DNA from: an uncultured Collinsella sp.
GTDB taxonomy: Bacteria > Actinomycetota > Coriobacteriia > Coriobacteriales > Coriobacteriaceae
Reading direction: 5' to 3'
Assembly (NCBI GenBank): GCA_900549745.1
Contig: URPJ01000010.1
Location: 1 to 64,000, forward strand
Length of the DNA stretch: 64,000 nt
Shown: positions 38,231 through 45,727 of the stretch, one piece after another
Layout of the letters: each line of letters starts with the position of its first letter
How positions within the stretch are numbered: the first letter of the stretch is position 1
Notes under the pieces: model-generated
The model's input: only the letters and a program-made list of their open reading frames with translations
What the model was told of the DNA's origin: nothing
The model's database searches: none
Program-made: the position numbers and the translations under genes

Positions 38231-39073
38231 ATGATTGTGTTTTCCGATATGGATGGAACGCTGCTGACGAGTGATAAGCAGATGAGCGACGCCACCTGGG
38301 CAATGCTCGACGAACTCGCTCGACGTGGGATTGAGTTTGTACCCTGCACGGGGCGTCCTCTGTCGGGCATCTTTGAGCCCATCCTCGCCCACCCCGCCGT
38401 ACACTACGCGGTCTGCGCCAACGGTGCCAGCGTCTGGCAGCTCGACGACGTTGTGCCCACCGATGTCTCGCGTGCCACGCGCATTTTGAGCCGACCGCTC
38501 GACCGCGCCATCGCCCACCGCGTCCATAGCATTGCAGCCGGCCACGATGTGACCTTCGATATCTTTGCGGACGGGCAGTGCTTCCTCCCCCGCTCGCTCT
38601 ACACGCGCCTGGACGAATTCTGCGGCGGCGACCCCCACATCGCGGCTTCGCTTAAGCGCACACGAACACCGATCGACATGGATATCGACAGCAAGATCGA
38701 CGAGGTCGAGACGCTCGAACGCATCGCCATGTACTGGCACAACCCGGCCGATCGCGACGCCATCGCGGCGGCGCTCGACACGCTCGGAGGCATTGAGGTC
38801 ACGCGTTCTTACACCATGAATATCGAGGTCATGGGTAAGGGCGCCACCAAGGGAACGGCCCTCACGTGGCTATGTGAGCATCTGGGCGAGCGTCTCGCCG
38901 ACGCCTGGGCGTTCGGCGACAACATCAACGACATCCCCATGCTGCAGGCAGCGGGCCACGGCATGGCAATGATCAACGCCGAGCTCGAAGACCGCGAGGC
39001 CGCCGACGCTATCACCGAATACGACAACGACCACGACGGCGTCGCCCGCACCATCATGGCCGCCCTCGCTTAG
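38231..39073 (+). CDS. HAD-superfamily (Cof-type) phosphatase
   Basis: 280 residues. Motif I VFSDMDGTLLTSDKQ with the nucleophile Asp, motif II CTGRP, motif III lysine in MGKGATKGTAL and motif IV AFGDNINDIPMLQAAG define a C2-cap HAD phosphatase of the Cof group, usually acting on sugar phosphates or flavin phosphates. Substrate unknown. The ATG at 38231 is chosen, 10 bases after GAAAGG; a TTG at 38222 is too close to that site. It is followed by repeats separating it from the second, convergent HAD gene. Confidence 0.88.
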   Translation: MIVFSDMDGTLLTSDKQMSDATWAMLDELARRGIEFVPCTGRPLSGIFEPILAHPAVHYAVCANGASVWQLDDVVPTDVSRATRILSRPLDRAIAHRVHSIAAGHDVTFDIFADGQCFLPRSLYTRLDEFCGGDPHIAASLKRTRTPIDMDIDSKIDEVETLERIAMYWHNPADRDAIAAALDTLGGIEVTRSYTMNIEVMGKGATKGTALTWLCEHLGERLADAWAFGDNINDIPMLQAAGHGMAMINAELEDREAADAITEYDNDHDGVARTIMAALA

Positions 39074-39082
39074 TCATTGGTC

Positions 39083-39112
39083 AGTCACTGGGGACGTTCT
39101 TAAACGACTAGT
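39083..39112. repeat. ACTAGTCGTTTAAG repeat, left (inverted) copy
   Basis: On the minus strand it reads ACTAGTCGTTTAAG, two bases, CGTCCCC, two bases, TGACT. The same string is on the plus strand at 40086-40115. The two copies face each other around the HAD gene 39193-39987. Confidence 0.85.
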
Positions 39113-39160
39113 CGTTGGGGACACTCTTCGCGAGAAAGCTGCAAGGACTGTCCCCCACTG

Positions 39161-39191
39161 CCGGCAGATAGGGAACGTCCCCATCTGCCGG
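39161..39191. repeat. CCGGCAGAT palindrome
   Basis: CCGGCAGAT and ATCTGCCGG enclose GGGAACGTCCCC; it abuts the stop codon of the HAD gene. Related to 5063-5145. Confidence 0.75.
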
Positions 39192-39192
39192 A

Positions 39193-39987
39193 TTAAGCGA
39201 GGCTCTCCAAAACGTGGCGAAGCTCCTGCTGGACGGCGTGGTCGCGGTTGCGCCCCACCACGCGATCGGCAACGGCCTTGAGCGCGGGACGTGCATTTTC
39301 CATCGCACAACCCGTGCCGACAAAGCGAATGATCTCGTAATCGTTCATCGAGTCGCCAAACGCCATGACCTCGTCGCGCCCAATGCCGTAATGCTCCGCG
39401 AGCTGCGCGATGCCCGAGGCCTTCGACACGCCGGGCTGCATGGCGTCGATCCACGCGTTGCCCGAAGGCGCGAAAGTAAAGAGCTGACCGAGTTCGCGCT
39501 GCAGCACGTACGCACTGTCCATAACGGCACCGTCGTCGCAAAAGATACTCGCCTTGATGATATTTACGCTGGGCTCGGGCAGCTCCCAAATGCGCTCGGC
39601 ATTGGGAAGGTCTTTATCGACTTCACGCACAAACTTGCACTCGTCATCGAGCAAAAAGGACTTGGTTCGGTCGAAGAGCGCAAGATGCAGATTGGGAAAC
39701 GTCGCGACGGCCTGGGCGAGCTTTCGAATCGCCAGGTGCGAATATACCTCGCGGTCTACCATTTTGCCGTCGGCGTAGACCTGGGCACCGTTAGCTGCGA
39801 CAAAGTCCATCTTGTCGCGAACGGGCGCAAAGAACTCGCACAGGCGATCGTAGCGGCGGCCTGACGATGCGGCAAAATGCACGCCATGCTCGCGTAGCGC
39901 CAAAATCAGTTCGTAGGTCTCGGGAGGCACCTGGCCGTTTTCGTCAAGCAACGTGCCGTCCATATCGGATGCAATCAGTTTAACCAT
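39193..39987 (-). CDS. HAD-superfamily (Cof-type) phosphatase
   Basis: 264 residues. Motif I IASDMDGTLLDENGQ, motif II ASSGRRY, motif III lysine near GVSKASGI and motif IV AFGDSMNDYEIIRFVG place it with the C2-cap Cof phosphatases; it differs clearly from the neighbouring HAD protein, so this is not a recent duplication. Substrate unknown. The ribosome binding site (GGGAG) lies in the 3' arm of a leader hairpin (39993-40054). The gene is enclosed by an inverted pair of 30-bp repeats. Confidence 0.88.
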   Translation of the reverse strand: MVKLIASDMDGTLLDENGQVPPETYELILALREHGVHFAASSGRRYDRLCEFFAPVRDKMDFVAANGAQVYADGKMVDREVYSHLAIRKLAQAVATFPNLHLALFDRTKSFLLDDECKFVREVDKDLPNAERIWELPEPSVNIIKASIFCDDGAVMDSAYVLQRELGQLFTFAPSGNAWIDAMQPGVSKASGIAQLAEHYGIGRDEVMAFGDSMNDYEIIRFVGTGCAMENARPALKAVADRVVGRNRDHAVQQELRHVLESLA

Positions 39988-39992
39988 AGAAA

Positions 39993-40054
39993 AGCTCCCT
40001 TCGGACTTGTTGGAATCGAGCGTGTATCCGATTCCAACGTACCCAAAGGGAGCT
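39993..40054 (-). promoter_or_regulatory. Hairpin that can hide the HAD gene ribosome binding site
   Basis: In the minus-strand RNA, AGCTCCCTT pairs with AAGGGAGCT (outer 9 bp) and TTGGAATCG with CGATTCCAA (inner 9 bp), separated by an 8/8 internal loop. The outer 3' arm contains the GGGAG site 5 bases before the start codon and is followed by TTTTCT. It may act as the terminator of the upstream ade gene, as a translational switch, or both. Confidence 0.6.
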
Positions 40055-40085
40055 CAAATAAGACCCCGCAGTCATAAACGTTACA

Positions 40086-40115
40086 ACTAGTCGTTTAAGT
40101 GCGTCCCCGATGACT
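40086..40115. repeat. ACTAGTCGTTTAAG repeat, right copy
   Basis: Plus-strand copy of the 30-bp element at 39083-39112; it overlaps the last two bases of the ade gene region. Confidence 0.85.
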
Positions 40116-41934
40116 AGTCGGCGTAGGTGAAGGTTGTGACGTCGAACATGCCCTCGGGGCGGATGCGGAGCGTCGGGATGACCGGCAGGGGCAGGAAGAT
40201 GATGCCCATGATGGGGTCGAGCGGCGGCTCAATACCCATGGCGCGCGCCTTGACCATAAAGTCGTCGTGCTGCGCAGCAACGTCCTCGGCCGTGCCTTCG
40301 CTCATAAGGCCACCGAGCGCCAGCGGAATACGCGCCACGACCTTGCCGTTGCGCACCAGCACGTGGCCGCCCTGGCCCACGGCCTCGACGGCAGCCATCA
40401 TATCAGCCGCGCTGTCGCCCACCACGCACACGTTGTGCGAGTCGTGGCCGATCGTCGAGGCGATGGCACCGCCCGTGATGGTAAAGCCGCGCACCCAGCC
40501 GCGACCGATATGCTTGCCGACCAGGCCCAGGCCAGCGGGGCCGTCGCCATCGGCGCCCTCGGCCTGCAGCGACACGCCGCGGCCGTGGCGCTCGATCAGC
40601 ATAATGCGGCGCAGGCCCTCGGCACTCTCGGGGCGAGCCATACCCGTGATGGCCTTGCCCGGCACCACGTCGATCACGGCCTCGCCCGGCTTAAAGGCAT
40701 AGTCGAACACGTCGAGCGATAGCTTCGGCAGTTTAACGGAAGCGCGCAGCTCATCGGCAAGGGCCGCAACCTCGGCCATCTCGGGTGCAATCTCGCCCAC
40801 AAAGGTGCCGTCCTGCGCCACCAGAGCACCGGCGGCATAGACACGATGCGGAGCCTTGGCAAACGTCAGGTCATCGAGCAACAGCAGGTCGGCGCGTTTG
40901 CCCGGGGCGATCGCGCCACGGAGCTCATGCGGGTCGCGACAGCCGTGGTCCAGGCCAAATGCCTCGGCCGTGGAAAGGGACGCCATAGAGATGGCGACCA
41001 CCGGGTCGATGCCGGCCTCGATAGCCACGCGGCAGGCGTTGTCGATCATGCCGGTCGCAAGCGCATCGGAAGGGGCGCGGTCGTCAGTCGCAAAGCAGCA
41101 GCGGCGGGCACGGGCGGGGTTTTCCAGCAGCATCGGAGACAGGTTGGCCAGGTCATGGCTGCACGTGCCTTCACGCAGCATCACATACATGCCGCGGGAC
41201 AGCTTGTCGAGTGCCTCCTCGGGAATCGTCGACTCGTGGTCGGCGATAATGCCCGCTGCGGCATAGGCGTTAAGGTCCTTACCGGCAACGAGCGGCGCGT
41301 GGCCGTCAACCTGCTTGGACGGCGTCTGGTTGGCAGCATCGATGCGAGCACAGGTCTCGGGGTCGGCCATAAAGACGCCCGGCAAGTTCATCATTTCGCC
41401 CAGACCAAAAACATCGCCCGGATGCTCGGCAAAAAACGCTTGCATGTCAGCGGCGGTAATCACAGCGCCTGCTTGCTCATCGGGCAGCGCGGGCACGCAC
41501 GAGGGCATCATGTACTTGATGGAGATGGGTGCGCGACGACCGTCCTCGATCATAAAGCGCAGGCCGTCCAAGCCCGCCACATTAGCGATCTCGTGGCTGT
41601 CAGCAATAGCGGTGGTGGTACCGCGCGTCGCCGCCATGCGCGCATACTCGGCAGGGCGGATGTTCGAAGACTCGATATGCAAGTGCCCGTCAATAAAACC
41701 GGGGGCAAGATAGCGGCCCTGGCAATCGATGACCTCAGTTGCCTCGTAGGTACCGACGGCATCGTCGCGACCATCGTAGAGCACGCCGACGATCACACCG
41801 TCCTTGACGGCAACGCTACCGGGCGCCACGCGCTGGCCATATACGTCGACAATCTGTGCATTGGTAAACAGCGTGTCGACGGGCACGCGACCCTCGGCGG
41901 CCTCGATCACAGTCCTCATGACCTCAACGGACAT
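40114..41934 (-). CDS. ade: Adenine deaminase
   Basis: 606 residues, normal for bacterial Ade. Metal-binding FIDGHLHIESSNIRP, a carboxylate-rich SHEIANVAG strand, GHAPLVAGKDLNAY, DHESTIPEEA, TDDRAPSDAL and the C-terminal GHDSHNVCVVG and PLPVIPTLR segments are all present. It converts adenine to hypoxanthine. The start at 41934 has AAAGGAG; the frame upstream of it is not coding. A leader hairpin with T-run precedes the gene. With XdhC/YqeB/YqeC at the far end of the window it suggests purine salvage or degradation. Confidence 0.95.
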   Translation of the reverse strand: MSVEVMRTVIEAAEGRVPVDTLFTNAQIVDVYGQRVAPGSVAVKDGVIVGVLYDGRDDAVGTYEATEVIDCQGRYLAPGFIDGHLHIESSNIRPAEYARMAATRGTTTAIADSHEIANVAGLDGLRFMIEDGRRAPISIKYMMPSCVPALPDEQAGAVITAADMQAFFAEHPGDVFGLGEMMNLPGVFMADPETCARIDAANQTPSKQVDGHAPLVAGKDLNAYAAAGIIADHESTIPEEALDKLSRGMYVMLREGTCSHDLANLSPMLLENPARARRCCFATDDRAPSDALATGMIDNACRVAIEAGIDPVVAISMASLSTAEAFGLDHGCRDPHELRGAIAPGKRADLLLLDDLTFAKAPHRVYAAGALVAQDGTFVGEIAPEMAEVAALADELRASVKLPKLSLDVFDYAFKPGEAVIDVVPGKAITGMARPESAEGLRRIMLIERHGRGVSLQAEGADGDGPAGLGLVGKHIGRGWVRGFTITGGAIASTIGHDSHNVCVVGDSAADMMAAVEAVGQGGHVLVRNGKVVARIPLALGGLMSEGTAEDVAAQHDDFMVKARAMGIEPPLDPIMGIIFLPLPVIPTLRIRPEGMFDVTTFTYAD

Positions 41935-41954
41935 ACATACTCCTTTAACCGTAG

Positions 41955-42040
41955 AAAAAAGCTGCGGAGCGGACAGACCTTCACCGCAGTAAGCTAATAG
42001 CCATTGTATGCCCAAACGATGGGCCAACAATACGCCTCTC
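41955..42040 (-). promoter_or_regulatory. Leader of ade with attenuator-like terminator
   Basis: Read on the minus strand, ATTGT...GCCC/GGGC...ACAAT (about 42004-42034) folds first, then CTGCGG/CCGCAG (41962-41989) followed by TTTTTT ends 21 bp before the start codon. An intrinsic terminator this close to a start suggests attenuation. No known riboswitch core was recognised. Confidence 0.5.
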
Positions 42041-42060
42041 CGCTTAACGGCACACGCCAC

Positions 42061-42092
42061 TTGGTGCAATGGGGACTGCCGCTGAGCACCAA
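42061..42092. repeat. TTGGTGC...GCACCAA palindrome
   Basis: TTGGTGC and GCACCAA enclose a GGGGAC core; relatives at 56-124 and 35519-35551. The remainder of 42093-42190 shows nothing recognisable. Confidence 0.7.
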
Positions 42093-42190
42093 TGACTACT
42101 CGACGACTACTAACTGCCGTCCCGACAACAAAAACGCCGATGTTTTGGCATCGCCAGCGAGCGGGTCGCATTTGAGACAAGGTGACGTGA

Positions 42191-42224
42191 AACGAAAGGG
42201 CGCTGACCTTCTGGTCGCGCCCTT
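42191..42224 (-). terminator. Terminator after tyrS
   Basis: AAGGGCGC / GCGCCCTT stem extended by GACC/GGTC, with a T-rich minus-strand tail (TTTCGTTT). Confidence 0.7.
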
Positions 42225-42272
42225 GAAGTTGAACGTCAGATTGTCCAAATGCGGCCCGCGCAGCGTCGGCCG

Positions 42273-42298
42273 GTCCGCCGTTCGGTAGAACGGCGGAA
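42273..42298 (-). terminator. Strong hairpin at the tyrS stop codon
   Basis: CCGCCGTTC / GAACGGCGG with a 4-base loop directly after the tyrS stop codon; no T-run, so it may stabilise the 3' end rather than terminate. Confidence 0.6.
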
Positions 42299-43510
42299 CT
42301 AAATCAATTTGAAGCCCTTGCGCTTGCCCACGGAGAGGGTGTCGCCCAGCTTGAGGGCGCTGGGGTTGATGTTGTAGCTCTTGGGAGCCACGGCCTTGCC
42401 GTTGATCTTGACGCCGCCGCCGTCGATGTCGCGACGGGCCTGGCCGGCGCTCGCCGAAAGACCCAGATCCTTGAGCAGGCCGGCAAGGTAGATCTGGCCC
42501 TCGTCGTTAACAGTCAGCTCAACGTGCTTCTCGGGGAAGTCGGCAAGCTGGCCCTCCTTGAATACGCGGTCGAACTCGGCCTGGGCCTCGTCGCCGGCGC
42601 CGGCGCCGTGGTAGGTATCGCACAGATCGCGGCCCAGAGCGCGCTTGAGCTCGTAGGGGTCGGCGGAACCGTCGGCCAGGGCGGCGTCGATCTTGTCGAC
42701 CTCGGCCGGGGTGAGCGAACTGGCCAGACGATAGTACTTGCCGATCATCTCGTCGGGGATAGACATGGTCTTGCCGAACATATCCTTGGGAGCGTCGGTC
42801 AGGCCGATGTAGTTGCCATAGGACTTGGACATCTTGCGCACGCCGTCGGTACCCTCGAGCAGCGGCATGGTGAGCGCGATCTGCGGCTCCATGCCCATCT
42901 TCTCCATGAGCTCACGGCCGGCGAGCAGGTTGAAGAGCTGATCGGTGCCGCCCATCTCCACGTCGGCCTTGATCTGCACGGAGTCGAAGGCCTGCATCAC
43001 GGGATACAGGAACTCATGCAGGGCGATCGGCGTCTGAGACTGGTAGCGCTTGGTAAAGTCATCGCGCTCAAGGATGCGGGCGACGGTGAACTTGGAGCAC
43101 ACCTGCAGCAGGCCGGCCAGGTCCATCGAAAGGATCCAGTCGCCGTTGTGCACGATGGTGGTCTTCTCGGGATCCAGGATCTTCATGGCCTGGCTCACGT
43201 AGGTCTCGGCGTTGGCCTCGATCTGCTCCTGCGAAAGCTGCGGACGCGTGGAGTTCTTGCCCGAAGGATCGCCGATCAGCGCGGTGCCGTTACCGATGAT
43301 AAGGGTGACGTTGTGGCCCAGGTCCTGGAACTGACGCATCTTGCGCAGGGGCACGGCATGTCCCAAGTGCAGGTCGGGGCTGGTGGGATCGACGCCGAGC
43401 TTGATGTTGAGGGGCTCGCCCTTCTCAAGCTTCTTGCGAAGGTCGGCCTCGGGGACGATCTGCGCGGCGCCCGAGGTGATGATACGCATTTGCTCGTCGA
43501 CAGACAGCAT
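42299..43510 (-). CDS. tyrS: Tyrosyl-tRNA synthetase
   Basis: 403 residues, class I synthetase. The HIGH motif appears as HLGH (residues 48-51), KMSKS near residue 230 (VRKMSKSYGN), and a C-terminal S4-type RNA-binding domain (RRDIDGGGVKINGKAV). The sequence type with GVDPTSPDLHLGH and MGGTDQLFN is that of the TyrZ-like group. RBS AAAGGAGG before the ATG. A hairpin AGCACC/GGTGCT (43532-43558) lies just upstream; the 96-bp gap is too short for a T-box. Confidence 0.96.
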   Translation of the reverse strand: MLSVDEQMRIITSGAAQIVPEADLRKKLEKGEPLNIKLGVDPTSPDLHLGHAVPLRKMRQFQDLGHNVTLIIGNGTALIGDPSGKNSTRPQLSQEQIEANAETYVSQAMKILDPEKTTIVHNGDWILSMDLAGLLQVCSKFTVARILERDDFTKRYQSQTPIALHEFLYPVMQAFDSVQIKADVEMGGTDQLFNLLAGRELMEKMGMEPQIALTMPLLEGTDGVRKMSKSYGNYIGLTDAPKDMFGKTMSIPDEMIGKYYRLASSLTPAEVDKIDAALADGSADPYELKRALGRDLCDTYHGAGAGDEAQAEFDRVFKEGQLADFPEKHVELTVNDEGQIYLAGLLKDLGLSASAGQARRDIDGGGVKINGKAVAPKSYNINPSALKLGDTLSVGKRKGFKLI

Positions 43511-43606
43511 TGGGTATCCTCCTTTTGCTATAGCACCTTCGCCGAAAACGGCGGTGCTGGAAGTCCATAAACTCTCTTATGATAACAAACTGACGCGACG
43601 CGGCAC

Positions 43607-45565
43607 CTACGACAGGAAAATCCTCGTCCTGCCGCATGCGTCAATGGCAACTGGCAGACGCGTACCGTCACGCTCGACCAGATAGCGTACCTGCCGACGA
43701 CGCAAGCAGTCGCGGCAACGGACCTGTCCCGTCGCATCGGTGGCGCAGACGCCCTCGGCGGTCAGCAGGCAGTGCTCGCACACCATAAGCTCGGGACGGT
43801 CGGCGTCGACCGGACCCAAGACGCCGGGTTCAGCAGCCAGTTCGGCAATACGCTCCGCATCATTGCCGAGCAACTCGGCCGGCAAGTACACCCGCCCCGC
43901 ACCGAGTCCGCGCAGCCAGGTAAGCGTGGCCCGATTCGCGCAGAACACCGGCGCCGCCACGTCAAACGTCACGCCCAGCTCGCGAGCGATCACCACCTGT
44001 CCCAGGTTGCGGCAGACGACGCGCCCGGCACGCTGCATCAGTGAGCGGGTCCGGTCAGCGTCACCTGTGCGGTACACCTCGTCAAGCACCACAACGGCGT
44101 CGGACAAATCGAGTTCTCCGCGCGGGTCGGCATCCATCAGTTGCCAAGCAAAAACCATGCGAGTGGGAACCGCGCACTCCACCAACTCCGTCGACGCACC
44201 GCCATCCACCGCAACGCCCTCAAAGGGCAGTACCTCGACGGCACGCGCAACGGGCGCAATCGCATCCGCCTCGGCCCGCATGCGCTCCAACACCGCCGCC
44301 GTCTGATCCAACACGCCGGCGCTGCGAATCAGGTATACCTCGCAGCCCGCGTCCACCTTACGCTTGCAATGCACGACGACGCGCTTCCCCGCTGCGGCAT
44401 CCACCGGACAGGGCACCTGCGGCCAGCGCTTGGGCACATCGGGACGCGCGTCGACACCCGGATAGAACCGAATCTCGAGCGTGTCACCCGCCGCCACGGC
44501 GGCGTCGAGCTCAACGGTCACCTCTTCGTGGCCCACAGCGACCAAACGCCCCACGCGCACGCCCTGGTTAATTGCGCGCTCAAAGCTCATCAGCTCGGCA
44601 CCCGAACGCCCTCGCAGGTACGTATCGGTAAACCCACGGTTAAACGACCTCCCCAGCTCGCGTTCAAGCTCTTCCACGGCATCGGGGTCCCACGCGCCGT
44701 CGCGCAGCATATCGAGTGCCCGGCGCCACACCCGCACCACGTTGAATACGTAATCGGAGTTCTTCATGCGCCCCTCGATCTTGAGCGACGCCACGCCGGC
44801 ATCTACAAGCTCGGGCAGATGTGCAATACCCAGATAGTCGCGCGGGCACAGCAGGCGATCTCCCTCGACGGCAACAACGCTCTGTCCCGCCTCGTCCACT
44901 AGGTCGTACGCCAGACGGCACGGCTGCGTGCAGTCGCCGCGCATCGCCGAGCGCCCACGCCGCAGGGCCGAGAACTCGCACGCCCCCGAATAGCCGATGC
45001 AAATCGCACCGTGGCAGAATACCTCGATGGGCACGCCCGTGGCACATAGCGCCGCAATCTCGTCGACCGTCAGCTCGCGTGCCGTCGTCACGCGCTCGAC
45101 CCCCAGCTCATCGGCGGCAAGCCGCACGGCGCCTTCGCTATGAGCGCCCGCCTGCGTGGACAGGTGAATCTCGACCCCGGGAATCGCCGCGCGCAGCGCG
45201 CAGGCCAACCCGGCATCGGCGACAATCAGAGCATCGGCGCCCAACTCCAGTGCATGAGCTCCCAGTGCCACCGCATCGGACAGCTCATCGTCAAACACGA
45301 ACACGTTGAGCGTCACGTACACGCGCACGCCATGGGCATGCGCCACGGCGCAGCCGCGCGCAAACTCGTCATCCGTAAAGCCATGCGCGCTCACGCGGGC
45401 GTTAAAGCCGCCCAACCCCGCATAGATGGCATCGGCACCCGCGGCGATGGCCGCAAGCATCTGGTCGAGCCCGCCCGCCGGCGCCAGCAGCTCGGGCAGC
45501 GCCACACCGGCAGCATCCAATCCAGTCTCGTATTGTCCGCTCGGCCCCATCGCCCGAATCGCCAT
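43607..45565 (-). CDS. U32-family peptidase / tRNA-rRNA hydroxylation factor-like protein
   Basis: 652 residues. The N-terminal TIM-like region has LLAPAGGLDQMLAAIAAGADAIYAG and GFNARVSAHGFT; the U32 signature region reads EVFCHGAICIGYSGACEFSA and the cysteine cluster GDCTQPCR...LCPRDYLG follows. A C-terminal region has further CxxC pairs (CEHCLLT, CRDC). U32 proteins include collagenase-like annotations and the RNA hydroxylation factors RlhA/TrhP; the latter role is at least as likely. The start at 45565 has AAGGAG; an ATG at 45592 does not. Confidence 0.88.
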   Translation of the reverse strand: MAIRAMGPSGQYETGLDAAGVALPELLAPAGGLDQMLAAIAAGADAIYAGLGGFNARVSAHGFTDDEFARGCAVAHAHGVRVYVTLNVFVFDDELSDAVALGAHALELGADALIVADAGLACALRAAIPGVEIHLSTQAGAHSEGAVRLAADELGVERVTTARELTVDEIAALCATGVPIEVFCHGAICIGYSGACEFSALRRGRSAMRGDCTQPCRLAYDLVDEAGQSVVAVEGDRLLCPRDYLGIAHLPELVDAGVASLKIEGRMKNSDYVFNVVRVWRRALDMLRDGAWDPDAVEELERELGRSFNRGFTDTYLRGRSGAELMSFERAINQGVRVGRLVAVGHEEVTVELDAAVAAGDTLEIRFYPGVDARPDVPKRWPQVPCPVDAAAGKRVVVHCKRKVDAGCEVYLIRSAGVLDQTAAVLERMRAEADAIAPVARAVEVLPFEGVAVDGGASTELVECAVPTRMVFAWQLMDADPRGELDLSDAVVVLDEVYRTGDADRTRSLMQRAGRVVCRNLGQVVIARELGVTFDVAAPVFCANRATLTWLRGLGAGRVYLPAELLGNDAERIAELAAEPGVLGPVDADRPELMVCEHCLLTAEGVCATDATGQVRCRDCLRRRQVRYLVERDGTRLPVAIDACGRTRIFLS

Positions 45566-45727
45566 CGGCAAACTCCTTACCAAGGTATGCATTCACTCTG
45601 AAAAATGCCGTCTTCCAGCATACACGAGGCCTCGCGCGCCCCGTTTGGTTTATCGTGTAATAACTTATGTCCATCCTGCCCCGACGGCACATCCGCCGTC
45701 CGGCACGACATACCTGGAGGTCAATAT

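Noticed and set aside
41935..42298. Known purine riboswitch in front of ade
   Set aside because: I could not find the conserved junction and loop-loop elements of the purine aptamer in the minus-strand leader.
43511..43606. T-box leader for tyrS
   Set aside because: The gap is only 96 bp and lacks a T-box antiterminator sequence; only a short hairpin before the ribosome site is seen.
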